Below are positions 1-12,452 of a DNA stretch of 64,000 bases, in pieces. The notes beneath the pieces were generated by a model. It was not told the origin of the DNA and made no database searches. It was given only the letters and a program-made list of their open reading frames with translations. Position 1 is the stretch's first letter, and every line of letters starts with the position of its first letter. Source of the stretch: Fistulifera solaris (taxonomy: Eukaryota; Bacillariophyta; Bacillariophyceae; Naviculales; Stauroneidaceae); NCBI GenBank assembly GCA_030295235.1, contig AP026127.1, positions 1,118,501 to 1,182,500 on the forward strand, in the 5' to 3' direction. Both the position numbers and the translations under genes were made by a program.

Positions 1-1377
1 TGTCCGAGCAAAACAATCAATCTGGAGCGGATTCTCTCTTTCCCGTTTACAACTCGAGTAGCGGTGTTTCACAAACTGTTAGGGAAGATGAAGAAATGGA
101 AGAGCCGCTAGAAATAAGAACGGAGCAAGATGCAGCAGAACCAAAACCGGTTGCTGTGTCAGAATATTCGAAATTTGACCCTCGAGTACCTTCCGCTCAA
201 GATCCTCCTAATTCAGCTTATCGTATCAAGTTGGTTTGCACACTTTTGGAAGTTTCTGCCAAGCAGCTGGCTTCGCGAAACAACTTATCGCGACTAAAGG
301 GATTCTTAACAGCTTTTCAGCGTTATCTTTTCACCAAATCGATGCTACCAACAGATGTTGAATTCGCGTTACTTGACACTTTTGACGCTCTAGATTCCCA
401 GTGGCGTCGAGTGGGAAAAGTAGGCAAGTCTGCAGATACGAAGATTACCGGCTTCCCCCGTTACGCAACTTGGTTTGAAGCACATAATGCAACTGTTGCC
501 ATCGAGGAGGCGGAAGCCTTGTATGAACAACAGCAGCGGGCAACGTTAGCATCAGGGTCAACTTTAATTAGAGACGACGAAGACGATTCGTTATCCTCAG
601 CTGATGGCGACGAAGACGATGGGTCGTCGTCCAGTGACGATGAGACGTTGTCAGATGCTCACGAAAGTTACATTCAGTCTGATAGGAGAGCCAAGAGTCT
701 GACTCGGAGGGATCGTCAGACTCGGTTGAGGATTTTGAGAACGAGGATGTGTTTGACGAGGAAGCATATATGCGTCAACTCGAAGAAGAAGCTTTTGAAC
801 GCGAATTGCGACGTGTGACAATGGAGGCGCTAGAAAAGGGAAAAGTGCATCGAGGAAACTCGTCGCGGACTATATGCCTTCCGGTTCACATAGCATTAAA
901 AAGAAGCCCGATATTGCTGGAAAAGGGGGACCGATGCCAGAAAGTGGAATATCTTCGACAAATTTTCAAGGCGCAGGCATCAGCTTCCAGCTTTTGAAGA
1001 AAGGAAGCAAAGGAAAAGTGGAGGCTAAAGAATTGATTGTGCCAATGGACACCAACCTTGCTCTTGTTGCAACTAAACAAGATGACGAAGCAGCGAAAGA
1101 GCGTGATGTGATTAAACAGCGGGTACTACAATACGAAGCAGAAAGCGCAGAGTCTGAATATTCCGGTGGTAATGTCTATCTTGAACAAGAAAAACTGCAG
1201 GTAATTCGGAATCGTCCTCTCTTGATGGACGATATCGATAAAAATTTTGGTACCAGAGGCGGCAATCTTAGATCCTCCGATAAGCCAACGGGACGAGCAA
1301 CAGCTCGTCCACCGCTTTCAGGTCGTGGACGAGGTCGTGGACGAAGTAGCTCAAGCGGCAGAACGCTATTTGGATAA
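1..1377 (+). CDS. UPF2: UPF2 (nonsense-mediated decay factor), C-terminal part; 5' end outside window
   Basis: This is the C-terminal part of the NMD adaptor that bridges the UPF3B/exon-junction complex and the RNA helicase UPF1 in the cytoplasm. The frame is already open from base 3, so the start lies upstream. The visible protein begins with the end of the third MIF4G domain (FDPRVPSAQDPPNSAYRIKL, then the FQRYLF helix), continues through an Asp/Glu/Ser-rich linker (about 560-760), and ends with the UPF1-binding segment, in which ISFQLLKKGSKGK and LIVPMDTNLA match the family. A basic RGRGRGR-type tail closes it. Reading must move from frame 3 to 2 near 684-700 and from 2 to 1 near 862-873. 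Both fit one missing G in a short G run and I read them as sequence errors. Identification is firm; exact linker residues are not. Confidence 0.85.
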
Positions 1378-1513
1378 GAAGCGCGAGAGGCGCTAATACT
1401 GTCGTAAAACCCTTAAATCTAATTTCAAGACCAAACGTCCATGAACTATATACACATGACATCTATTCTTTCGATTCCATTATCAATTCCTCTTCCTGAC
1501 ACGATGCGTTGAC

Positions 1514-3193
1514 CTAATTTTTCCGGCTACCAGCCTTCGACTTCTTGATGGCCCGTTGTTTGTCCTTCTTCTTCATTTTCTCCTTACGCTTTTCACTCTG
1601 AAGCTCCTTTACAGCTTTCTTGTTTGCTTTTCGATCAGCTTTGTATGCCTGTCGCTCAGCTGCGAGTTGCTCCGGCGTCCTGGCAACCTTCACGAAATCC
1701 TCTTTTTCGTCGTCGTCATCATCATCATCGTCATCCTCCGATCCCATCGATGCCGAATCTCCATCCTGACTTTCCACTTCCATGGCATCCATGGCGTTCT
1801 CCTCAATAATAACGTCTTTATTTTCCGATACAAATAAATTATCGGTCGAAGCATCTGATATTATTGATTGCACTGTTTTCGTCATACTGCTTCCAAGCTT
1901 TTTCGAGACAGCATCAACGACGTCTCGGTTCCCAGTCAGCGAAGCAACAGCTTGAGCGTAAGTGTCTTCTACTTCTCCCTTCTCTAACTTTTGAATCTCG
2001 TATTCCGCAACTTGATTGAGACTTCGGGGAAGAAAGCTGCTCATGAACACGGCCTCGTCGACAGCTTCTTGCTGCTCCGCCTTTAATTGTTCTTGCTTGT
2101 CTTGGTTGGATAAAAGTGCAACAGACGCGTCTACATGCTGCATGATTGCATCCAGACTGTCAAGCTCAGTCTGTTCTAAATCGTCTGCCAATGGTGAAGT
2201 AATGAACTCAAAAGCTGACGCGTCGTCATGACATTTAACCGACCAACTTTTCGAAAGTAATCGTTTACCGTGGATGCATCTTTTCGCAGGAAATCCAACG
2301 CGGAGGGATGATCCGATTCAACAGACTGACTCACATCAATGACATAGACTTGGTTGTTGTGCCAGAGTAAATTGTATTCACTCAAATCTCCATGAACTAG
2401 TTTGCATCGCTGATACAGATGCCTCATGATTAAGACACATTGCACATACGCTTCACGCAGTCGATTCTGACTTAAATTTGTATCTTTGAGGCGTGGTGAT
2501 GGCCAGCCGTCTTTTCCAATAAACTCCATTATCAAAACATGACTTTTCAAAAGAATGGGAGTAGGGCACGGGATGCCAGCTTGAAATATCCTTCGATAAT
2601 TGCGCATCTCTTTCTCCGCCCAGACTTTCACCATTTTTCGCGGATTCGACTTGCAATATCCTTTTTCTCCAACGGTGTTCCCCGGACACGTACTTGTCTC
2701 GGTCCTTAAACACCAAAATGCTTGTCTTATATATCTTGATGGCGTATTCAGCTACCTGTGAGCCTTCGGCTTCATTTATTTTCGAGGAACCTGCTTTCGC
2801 GTAGTACACATTCGCCTCCTTTCCGGTGGATAAACAGCCGTCCACAAGTTCCAGAAACCCACGACTCAACAATTTAAAAAGGATGAGGCGAGTGCGCGGA
2901 TCCAACACTTGCTCACTCGTCGCTCGGTCATCGCGACCCGTTGTCAACGTTCGTTTGTGCGTTTCCAGGTCTTGCATTTTAGCCACCGAATTGGCGACCT
3001 TGTGCGATAAATTCATTTCGCGTTGTCCGAAATTATTTGTTCCGCCGGACGATTTTGTATTCAAAAGCTCATCTTCGTCGAAAAAATCTTCGTCGTCGCT
3101 ACTTTCGTCAACATCGTACGTGCCGTAACCCGAAGTCAGTTCATCATCAGGATCGTCGAATTGACCTGGTGCTGCTGCTGCTTCGAAGGCCAT
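1514..3193 (-). CDS. RIO1: RIO1-type atypical serine kinase (RIOK1 homologue)
   Basis: RIO1 is an ATPase/kinase for late 40S ribosomal subunit maturation. An acidic N-terminus ([14 protein letters not shown]) precedes the RIO domain. Visible motifs are the nucleotide-binding [31 protein letters not shown], the catalytic [12 protein letters not shown] and the metal-binding IDVSQSVE. The C-terminus is acidic then Lys-rich, as expected. I start at the ATG at 3193; the longer open frame upstream has no family support. Two frame breaks are needed. Near 2665 a run of five A (coding strand) should be four to give the expected GYCKSNPRK. Near 2215 a T run is one short to give [15 protein letters not shown]. 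Both lie in homopolymers. The gene is convergent with UPF2, with only 136 bp between stops. Confidence 0.9.
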
Positions 3194-4651
3194 CTTACTA
3201 ATTGGTTGATGGAAGCAAGAACGGGGTAACTGAAGCAAATTGATAATGAAACAATACGAGTAGACTAATGAGAATGAATGAAAGAAGCAAACGCAAAATA
3301 AAATTCTTTGCGTCGTTTCTCTTGGTTGCGCGGTGGCCAATGCGGAAAGTGGGAACGAATGACAGACGTAGCACGGGACTGGGCTTATTCCCGAAACACT
3401 TTTGACGCCTCCCAACTCCCAACTCCCACCTCCCAACAAAGCAAGTTACCTGGTATTTCATTTACAATGCAGGTAATCGGCAATGAAGACAACTACCTGA
3501 AATATCAACGACATCAGCATACATCTTTCGAGAGTGCTTGATCGTCGAAAAGTCAATAGTGGGCCGGGTCCATTGAGCTATCTTCACATCAAGGACAAAC
3601 TCAACTCCTAGTTCTAGACTAATATCTTTTTTCTTAATAGTACTCCGTAACAAAATAAACACACGCTTTTATTTTGCATGCAAAACTAATGGCGTCGTGT
3701 CCGAACCCATTTTTGCCGCTAGTTTTGGCTACTTTGTATAGACCCCTAACAGGCTATTCTCATTATTTCTAACCTCTCCAGACGTAGGATTGAGGTCCGT
3801 GATGAGATGTGTGCCAAAGATAGAGAGGAGCATGAGGCGGTCGCTTCCGAGGTGCGAGACAGTAAAAGTCTAATTTGCGAGCGACGAGCTATTTCCAAAG
3901 CACGCGAATAAACCTTAGTTGCTCGTGAATCATCTTGAAGCAACCCAGCTAAGAGAAAGGCATAGGGTATTTCAGTCTTGGGGTGGACTACTGGCTTGAT
4001 TAGTGTTATAAGTTATAACGTTATAACTACTTGTTCTTATCACTCACTCTCACCTCTCGCTCTACGTTTTCCTTAGATGGTGGCATTAATGATTTTTTTG
4101 GCCATGCGTTCCCCGGTTATCACTTCCTCCTTCCTCGTTCCTCCGCGCATAATCCGAACAGTTCTGTCCTTTTATAGCGTGAGATGTACTCTCTGTATAA
4201 TGTCCGACGTCCGACGTCGTCCAGAAAGAGAGTCATAATTGTTGCCGTTTGCCGTGCCCAATTCCTACCAGGTAATTCCTTACTTCTTACTATTGTATTG
4301 AGTGTTGCGTGTTCGATGCTGAAAAACGGTCGCCTATGATTTCACTTGAAAATGTCCGGGGAACAAAGACGATATATCAGGTAGAATGTAGGGGGCTACT
4401 GCCTGATGTCCGACAGCTATTTATTTACTTAGCACGGTAAACGTTTTCTCTCAAATCTTTGAAATAAAAATTCAAACATTTACTGGCAGTGAATACGTAG
4501 TGTGGTACTTAAGACCAAGAACGGAGTATTCTACTGATCCGAAATGTACTGATTTCGTCATTATCAATTTTGTCCATTTTCAAGTTCCAGTCCTGTGTGC
4601 GATTCTTTTCGCCGCGAGTCATCGGTCATCACGAACATAAAAGTGTAGGGA
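3194..4651. other. Intergenic region between divergent RIO1 and HSF genes
   Basis: There is no supportable gene. It holds the putative promoters of the two divergent neighbours. A 23-bp TTATAA-rich self-complementary stretch lies at 4005-4027. Direct GTCCGACGTC repeats lie at 4201-4220. A charged open stretch on the + strand ends at the stop 3909-3911, has no upstream ATG and resembles nothing I recognise. Confidence 0.5.
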
Positions 4652-6121
4652 ATGTCTGTTTCTACCACGAGTCAGTACGTTTTCTACGTCATCGTTTGTG
4701 GACAATCCCAACAGAATACTCCGTACTGCACTGCAGGATGTTGAGGTGACTTTTCTGTCCCACCTGAACGAGAACCGAGAGAATAACACCGCCCAACTCC
4801 CAACCAAGAAGCAAACGCCTTTCGTGTTGCCCATGCAAAGCATCCGCAAAAAGGCCACATCGGCTGCGGGGATAACGACTATCACATTAGCATCCAAGGG
4901 TGTTTCCGTTAGCAAAGACCTTCGAAACAAGCCATCTCTAGCAAGCGACATGACACACTTGGAGACCAGTGAGAAGGTGCAAGCTTCCGAGCTCGAGAAG
5001 AGCAAGCCGGAGGAGGAGGGCGCTTGTGAGCTCACCGCTGCAGCTGCTCTGACGAGCTTGGTATCATCAGCTACTGAGCCGACGAAAGACGCCGAAGAAC
5101 ACGACGATGATGAAGAAGAAGCCGATGACGGAGAAGATAACGCAAGCGATACCGACTTCAATATCCCGCAAAGGTACACGAGAAGTGGCCGCAAGCGAGC
5201 TGTCTCGTTTCCTTTGAAGGTACGTTGCCTCCTTGACTTGAATGTTTTAAACTCAGAGAATCATCATCACCCTCAATACAATCTGCTTTTTCCTCTCTTC
5301 AGCTAATGAAAGTTCTTTCTACGAAAACCAACGCCGATGTTATTGCTTGGATGCCCTCGGGAAAATCGTTTAGTATCCTGGACTCGAAACGTTTCATCTC
5401 GGATGTCCTTCCGGGCACATTCAAACAAGCCAAACTTTCATCATTCACGAGAAAGTTGCATCGCTGGGGATTCCTCCGTCATTACCGAGGCGAAGAATCG
5501 GGGCGTACTATCATGAAAACTTTCAAAAGGTCGCTTGGACTTGGTGGAGGCAATGACTTGCAACAAACAAGACACTACACAACCGCCGGCTGCCTCGATG
5601 CCCCTCGAAAGGCAGAGAGAACAACCCCGGCTGCACCGAAACCAAGTGCAAGTTCTGCTGCCAATATGCCTATGCGACGTCCTTCGACCGCTCTCGAAAC
5701 TGCTTTGGCTAGATCGCGCTTGCAAACTCCGGCACCACAGATGGGTGCGGCTGACTTGAGCGCAGCCATTGAGTTTGAAGTGGCTCGTCGAATTCGAGAG
5801 AAGATCAATGAAGATGCTCTTAACCGTCGCGCCTTGGCCCTTCTTCGAGAGCAGCAGCTTATGCAACAGCGACAGCAAGACCAGCAATTGCTTCTTCAGC
5901 TCAAACGTCAGCAAGAGCAGAGACTTCAGCTACTCGCAGCAATGCCACTGGCCAATCAAAATCAGCTTCGCTGGAGCCAACAAGGCATTACAATGCTGAA
6001 GACTTTGATTCCGGACGGCAAGCTGGCCTTGTCGGTGGCACCTGGCGGTAGCAGCCTATCGGAAAGTCAACCTTTCCAGAGTCTCCCCAAGACGAATATC
6101 ACTGGTGCCAAGACAGCTTAA
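4652..6121 (+). CDS. Heat-shock transcription factor (HSF family), one intron
   Basis: This is a nuclear DNA-binding regulator. Exon 1 encodes an acidic N-terminus ending RYTRSGRKRAVSFPLK. A GT-AG intron at 5220-5302 (83 bp) joins it in phase to LMKVLSTK and then the winged-helix core: WMPSGKSFSI, FKQAKLSSFTRKLHRWGF, RHYRGEE. The C-terminal half has a Gln/Leu-rich coiled coil (about 5770-5940). Exon 2 needs three missing bases, each in a homopolymer: the G run at about 5503 (gives AYYHENFQ), the A run at about 5528 (gives KGRLDLVEAMTCNK) and the C run at about 5633. After the third, the original frame returns. The ATG at 4652 is reached by removing one T at 4680-4683; without that edit the first in-frame ATG is 4833. 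Diatoms carry many HSF paralogues, so the subfamily cannot be told. Confidence 0.88.
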
Positions 6122-6383
6122 GAGCAGACGCTCACATAGTCCGCACCTAAAACCGTTCAAATCAACATATAACTTAAGTATTATTAGTATTACATTGCGT
6201 ATTTACATGTGCTGCTTTAACCTGTCCATGTTATCTCGAGGACCGTCTACGAAGAAGTCAATCGCAACCGCAACTAAAGTTTTCCAACCGTTGTATTTCA
6301 AGTATAATGCAAGAACACGAATGCGTACAATACTACAGCAACTTAGGTTTGACAAAAAGTAATGTTTCTCAATCTTCCCTCTT

Positions 6384-7252
6384 TCAAAGTTTGTCGGAAG
6401 CCAACGACTTTTGTTGAAGAAATGTGTTCACAGCACCAGCGACTGCATTATCCACATCCCTCACAATAGCCGACCTCATCGATGCACTTCCCTGTTCTTC
6501 CATTTTCTCTTTCGACGTAGGTAGAATGTTTAGTAGGGTTTTCGGGAATACGACGTAGATCTTGGCATCCACCTCAAACTGGAGCGCCACAGAATCACCC
6601 GAGTCGACAACAGAAGCGGACGATTTGACCTCGTTGGATGTCTTCAAGAAGTCGTTCTCGCTTTCCTTGGACCGACCTGTCAGTTTATTGAAAAGCCAAA
6701 CGACAGGTGCTGCTCCGGAAACGGATTGCTTCTCTGCCAGCAAAAGAAACTCATATTTGGGTCGACCAGCCGAGTCTCGGACGAGAGTGCAACCATTGCA
6801 CACGGTCGAGAAAAGCGTAAGACCGGGAATTTCGAGTCCGTATCCGTAAGGAACAGTCGGGAGTCACTGTTTCGTTGGGAAAGAGATGGAGTTTTCCGAC
6901 AAATGTCGTCCCAGTAACCTTTAAAGACGGTCGAAAGGGTACCTTCTTCGACCTTGCGTTTACCTCCCGAGCTGAGCAACGATAGGCATATTTCGTTCGT
7001 TTCAAACAACTCGAGAAATTCTTGTTTTCGATCCACGGGTATTGGTTCAGACGTCAACTTATAATCGACCGAAAACGTGAGTGTTTCTTGATTGTTGGCG
7101 GCGAGTTGCAAGGCCGTAGACGGCCTCGTTGTTAAAATGACGTTCGCCGTTCCGCTCAACGCAAACAAAACTCCTAGCTTCCACATGGCCAGCTCGAGTT
7201 TACTTTGCTTTAATTGCAATCTATTCACCAGCTTTGTCCAACAAAAGATCAT
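6384..7252 (-). CDS. Unrecognised protein, possibly plastid or secreted, DUF1997/SRPBCC-like (tentative)
   Basis: I do not recognise this with certainty. The N-terminus from the ATG at 7186 (MWKLGVLFALSGTANVI) is hydrophobic and could be a signal peptide; an in-frame ATG at 7252 gives a longer form. The body has alternating hydrophobic beta-like stretches (TLFSTVCNGCTLV, EFLLLAEKQSV, ALQFEVDAKIYVVF) and a C-terminal helix (MRSAIVRDVDNAVAGAVN). This layout reminds me of DUF1997-type SRPBCC proteins of algae and plants, but the match is by shape only. Reading requires at least two frame changes, near 6940 and 6830, similar to those in neighbouring genes. It is convergent with the HSF gene, 262 bp away, and divergent from AASS. 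Confidence 0.5.
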
Positions 7253-7660
7253 TGTTGCATTGTTGGCCTCGAAAAAAGCGAAAAGCGCGAGTAAAAACGA
7301 GAGGTCGAATGCCAACGTCACACACGTCACGCAAGAAAAACCTGCGTCAAATTTTTGGATCGTGTTGCGACTTACGACATAAACGTTTTGGTGGCGCTCG
7401 GACTTCGTACGTGACTTGAACGTCACCTCGTGAAACACATGAGAACACACCGCCGTTTTGCGTTTTATGATTGCGATGAAGAAGTGTCATTGACTTCAAA
7501 AGCCTTCAGAACTTTCGAACATCCGAATTCATTCGAGGCAAACTTGCCACCCCTGCTGTCAACACGATGTAGTCGAGAAAATTCAGTTCAAAACAGTGAA
7601 AGCTGGCTGTCTCATTCGAAAAATTGTGCAATTTTGTAATGTTGTACTTTTGAAGTCAGG
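7253..7660. promoter_or_regulatory. Divergent promoter region with ACGTCA/TGACGT-type motifs
   Basis: This 408-bp gap separates the divergent unknown (-) and AASS (+). It holds ACGTCA at 7315-7320 followed by ACGTCAC at 7324-7330, and an inverted pair GTGAC-TTGAAC-GTCAC within 7409-7427. These cores match bZIP/CRE-like sites known to matter in diatoms. Function here is inference. Confidence 0.35.
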
Positions 7661-10600
7661 ATGATGGCAATTATCCTCTGTCGTTTTCGGTGCACACGTC
7701 AAAACCTTCCTCGCCATTTGTTTGTTCGCACCAAAGTAACATTGACGGTAGGCATCGCAAAGGAAACGTACAATGTATGGGAAAGTCGTGCTCCTATTAC
7801 ACCGGATCAAGTCGAACGCTTGCAGCGGAGCAGTCACGAACGCATTCGGTTTCTTGTGCAGCCTTCCGCGCAGCGCATTTTTTCCAACCAACAATATCAA
7901 TTAGCGGGAGCGGAACTCAATGAAGATTTGACCAAAGCCGATGTAATTTTAGGAGTGAAACGGCCCAAAGATCCCTCGGACTTGATACCCCACAAAACGT
8001 ATGTCTTCTTTTCACATACCACCAAAGGACAGCCGGAAAACATGCGTTTGCTGCAAGAATGTCTGCAAAAGAAGATTCAATTGTTTGATTACGAAAAATG
8101 GTATCGCCCGCATCCACGGGAAAAGTCCAGCGACTCGTATCGTTTGGTCGATTCGCGGGCATGGCCGGAACGATGGATTCGTTTCACGCACTCGGTCGAC
8201 GTTTGTTGCACCGCGACGGCGCCAACACGCCTCTGTTGGCCTGTCCGCCAGCCCTGATGAATCATACACTCGATCAAGCCCGAGAGCGAGTCAAGCAAAT
8301 GGGCGAACGCATTGCTGTGGAGGGTATCGTCGCGGTGACTGGAAAAGGCGGCACCGTGCATGGTGGTGTCATGGAAATTCTGGACTTACTCCCGCACGAG
8401 ATTGTAACAATCGATGACCTTCCGCAACTTGTTTCGAAAGAGCGATCGGGGGACAAGAGAGAACCGGAACGCAAAATCTATGTTGCGCCGATTGGCACGA
8501 GCGATGTGTACGAGCACTGCAGCGCGAATGTCAAATTCGACAGAAACGACTTCCGCGCCCATCCGTGTCATTACCGGCCTCTGTTTGCGAGTCGAGTAGC
8601 CCCTTATGTGCACTGCATTATCAACGCAGTCTACTGGGATCCACGGTTTCCGCGATTATTGACAAAGGAGCAGATTCGACGACAATTCGAACGAGGTAAC
8701 GATCGTACGTTCTCTCTCGGCATACTTTGCTTTTGTTCAGCAGGAATCATGTAGATCTGAGCTGCTGTGTAGTTTGCTCTTATTGTCAGACATTACGTGT
8801 GATGTGAATGGCTCTATTGAGTTTCTGGAGCGCACTACCACCATTGAGGAACCGTTCTTCAATTCACGACCCGCTCACCGGTACGGAAGTCTCGACAGGT
8901 ATAGGCACAAGCGGCATAACCGTCCTAGGTGTAGACATTCTTCCCTCGGAGCTTTCTCGTGAGAGTAGCGCTCACTTTGGAGAGGCCGTTTCTCATGTTC
9001 TCGAGCAAATTTTAACAACGAAGGACGAGGAAAAGGTGTCACATGACGGCATTGACACGAAGTCTTCTGTCACCCGGATTGGTAAGTAAATTGGACACTG
9101 TACATGTTGCTTTGCTGAACGATTCTAACAGCTTGGCTTCAGGCACAATCGTGTCTTACCAACTCGGATGGAAAGCTGGAATCGAGCTATCGTTACTTGT
9201 ATGCTATGCTAGAAAAGGCGCCTCCAATGAATAGGCTTCACAGGACTATGAACTTGGCACTCAAAGGGCACCTGTTCGACTCAGGACTCATTAATTTGAT
9301 AGCCGATTCTGTTGTGGATAATGGATGCACACTATCTTTCGAGGAGTGTATAATTCCGTCAGCGAAACCATTTTCAGGACAAAGCATGTCTTCTGTCGTG
9401 CTTAAGATTGCCGGACCCGATGACGACGTGTTGAAAGCAGTGGAAGAACAAGTGGAAAGTCTGGTCCGTATTATCCAAAAAGCTGAAGCGACGGTGGTTC
9501 GGAAAGATGCATTAAAGCCAGTGGCGGTGAAAGACAACCCCATCGAGCAAAGGGTTTTACTTCTTGGAGCAGGACTCGTGTCAAGGACCGTTGTCAGCTT
9601 TTTTGGCAAGCAGGACCATCTTAAAATCATTGTTGCATCCGATTCCGATAAATCAAGTAGGGCCACCGCCTCAGTTTCCAGTAACGCAGAAGCGGTCACA
9701 ATTGACGTTCATAAAGACCCCAGCTCTTTGTCGACTTTGATCGAAGCATCCGACGCTGGTGATTTCACTTCTACCGGCTCCAATTCATCCTCTGATCAGC
9801 GCACCAATGCCTTCGTCATAGAAAGCATCTTATTACTGCAAGCTATGAGAGCGAAGAAATGCGATCACTCGGAGACAACGCGAAACGATCTGGCATTATA
9901 ATTCTCAATGAAGTAGGTTTGGACCCAGGACTCGATCACATGAGCGCCATGAAAATCATCGGCGACATTAAATCGCTGAGGTGGCAAGGTTACAAACTTT
10001 TCTAGTTATTGTGGCGGACTACCATCACCGGATGCAGCTAATAATGCCTTGAAGTATAAGTTTAGCTGGAGTCCAATGGGTGTTATTCGGGCAACCAAAA
10101 ACGACGCAAGATACCGAAAAGACGAGCAACTGTTTGAAATTGCTGGCTGTGGATCTGCTTTCACACGCAACACCGTTCCATTACGCCCTGGCCAGATCTC
10201 GCTCTAGAACATTTGCCAAATCGGAATTCGCTTGCCTATGAGGATATTTACAACATCAAAGGTGCAGCAACAGTGTATAGAGCGACTTTGCGTTACCAGG
10301 GATTTTCAGCTATCATGGACATCTTCAAGAGATTAGGTCTTTTTGAAGAGACTCCGCTCAAAGGGTCAACTTGGATCGACGTTATAAAGGAGCAAACGCA
10401 CAATTTTGGAGACACAGGATCGCTTCACGGTTTTTTGTTATCAAAGACTGGTAACGCCAGAACTGGCGTCGGTTGCATTCCAAAACGATGGAGCGTTTCG
10501 GCATGACAAGCGACGGCCAGTACCAACGTCATCCTCTCTAGTCGATGCATTTTGTAAAGTTCTGGAAAACAACATGCAGTACGAAAGACACGAACACGAC

Positions 10601-10898
10601 ATGGTACTTATGCACCATACTATCGGAAGCAATTTTCGAAGACAATTCTTTAGAACGGCATCAATCCAACCTTCGTCTTAGGTGATGAGACAGATTCAGC
10701 CATGAGTAAAACTGTTGGCTATCGACTGCTGCTGCCACCAAGCTCATATTGGACGGCTCACTGAGGAACCACAGTGGTCTCTTGCTGCCAACATTCCCAG
10801 CTATCTATGAGCCCGTTCTCGAGCAGTTAGCTGGAGAAGGTATCGTTTTTGATGACGATGTGTCTGTTTCATCACGTCAATGGATCCAGGAGGACTAG
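7661..10898 (+). CDS. AASS: Bifunctional alpha-aminoadipic semialdehyde synthase (lysine-ketoglutarate reductase / saccharopine dehydrogenase)
   Basis: This enzyme carries out the first two steps of lysine catabolism in mitochondria: lysine + 2-oxoglutarate to saccharopine, then to aminoadipate semialdehyde and glutamate. The Arg-rich start (MMAIILCRFRCTRQNLPRHL) fits a mitochondrial presequence. The LKR half shows ESRAPITPDQVERL, ILGVKRPKDPSDL, SFGRFAGMAGTMD and VAPYVHCIINAVYWD. The SDH half shows the Rossmann loop VLLLGAGLVSRTVV, NEVGLDPGLDHMSAMK and FSWSPMGVI. An intron at 9082-9142 (61 bp, GTAAGT...CAG) joins LSPGL to AQSCLTNSDGKLES. A second, about 45 bp, begins at 8696. Roughly ten frame changes are needed (for example A5 for A6 at about 8096). 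This is the most broken gene here, so decay cannot be fully excluded, but every domain is present in order. Confidence 0.88.
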
Positions 10899-11446
10899 CG
10901 TAGTCTTACAACTATTTCGACTTAACTGGGAGTCCTCACCAATTCATAACAAAATCTAAACACTTCACATAGACTAGAGGCTGATTCTTCTCGGAATAGA
11001 CTTCACGTTAGTTTTATGTGGGTTCTTTTTACACGGCCTAAATTTGGGAAACTGGGTACCGGATTCAAGTCTTTTAGGGAGAGCAAATTAACAACAAAAC
11101 CAAAAATGGGTCACAACGGAAATTGAGACGCGCATTGCGAACACCGCGACCGCGACCCTTTTCGAAACCTCTTTTTTTTGGACTTTTCACCATGCGAACG
11201 AATGAAAAGGAATTCCCTTCGACGACTCCGTTGTCGGGTCGTGTGAATTTGACGAGCCGATGCATGTGCAATAAAAAGAAGTTACTGTCTTTTCGATCGT
11301 TCCTGTTGAGACGTGACTACACTGCGTCGTTTCCGTGTCGCAGATTCGCAAGATTGATTGAAATATTGTGACAACCTTCATATCGCGCTTCCCGCCATCG
11401 AATTTCCGTTTCATTGAATTACTTTATAACCTTCATTCAAAACATT
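10899..11446. other. Intergenic region, nothing recognised
   Basis: This lies between AASS and the secreted protein gene. A short open frame on each strand (about 11070-11400) has no ATG context, domain or composition to support it. Confidence 0.5.
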
Positions 11447-12452
11447 ATGACCTTCCGAACGTTCTTTTTCTTTTTTGCTTGTTGTGGCCTTGTTAACGAA
11501 CTCCGTAACTTGGACGTCCGCTCAAGAGCTTCGTGGTGGCAATCGTCCTCAAGGTCGCAGTCTCGTTCTGTGCTGGCTGCTCAATTGCCCCGACCGCGAT
11601 AAGGAAAACAACAATAGCAACAACAACGAGAATAACAACAAAGATGAGGAAGACGATAAGGATAACAACTCGAAACCAGAGCCTATTGTAGAGAGGGGAT
11701 GGATGACAGAAACCGTCAGCGATATTTGGTGTGGTCTCTTCCGAGTCTGCGACGATGACGACAAGAATGACAAGCCAGACCCCGTCAGTGAAATCACGGG
11801 TGATATAGCGAATACGACCGATGGTAGCAAACCCATTGCGGAAGCTTGGAATGCGAGTAAAGAATCCGATACCCCCTTACGAGATTTCTTTGGTGAGCTG
11901 TTGAATCAGGAAGATAGTTCCGAACCGGTGCGAGATTTTGTGGAGGAAGCTTACAATCGGACGGATGCTCCTTTACTAGATTTTGTTGCCGAGTTGTTCG
12001 ACACGGTTCAAAACGTCACTGCGGAAGGTTTTGTCAACCAAGTGTTCAACGGAACGAAACCCGTTCAAAATTATGTTTCCGAGTGGATGACCGAGGAAGT
12101 TTTTGGAAATCTGAACTGCACCTCCGCTGGTCCTAAATGTGCATACAACCTGGAAGGAGATGAAGGTGTCTGGGTTTGTCGATCGGTTCGAAACCCGTTC
12201 AAGTTGAATAGCGAACCAGTGAATGAAACGTTGTGTTCCGCGCCCGATTATTCCTTTGTGGACAATGATAAGTGCGGATCCTGCGATGGTACCTATCCGA
12301 CTCCCTGCACTTGTTCATGCGACTTTCAAGCGACGAACGATGGAGTCTTGGTCACGGTAGACGGTAGTTCGAAACGACAATGTGTCAACAAAGCCTGGGC
12401 TACCAGTTCGCTAGTCGCTTTTGACTCGTTCAAGTGCGTCACAGATTGTTAG
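11447..12452 (+). CDS. Secreted, Cys-rich, N-glycosylation-rich protein of unknown function
   Basis: I do not recognise the family. From the ATG at 11447, removing one T from the T run near 11475 gives a signal peptide with a Phe/Leu/Val core ending at TNSVTWTSAQE. A low-complexity Asn/Asp/Glu/Lys stretch follows (about 11605-11680). Next come three or four loosely repeated acidic segments of the type PxxDFxxELxN (PLRDFFGELLNQ, PVRDFVEEAYNR, PLLDFVAELFDT). Many N-x-S/T sequons occur (NTT, NAS, NRT, NVT, NGT, NCT, NET). The last 110 residues are cysteine-rich (CGSCDGTYPTPCTCSCDF), ending CVTDC. This is consistent with an extracellular or cell-wall protein. The rest of the frame is unbroken. 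Confidence 0.65.

Noticed and set aside
1514-6121. RIO1 and HSF as pseudogenes
   Set aside because: Each break is a single base at a homopolymer and the flanking sequence is fully conserved; decay would also give substitutions and stops elsewhere.
11123-11371. 82-codon frame upstream of the secreted-protein gene
   Set aside because: No domain or family resemblance, and an equally long frame on the opposite strand; a chance ORF in an intergenic region.
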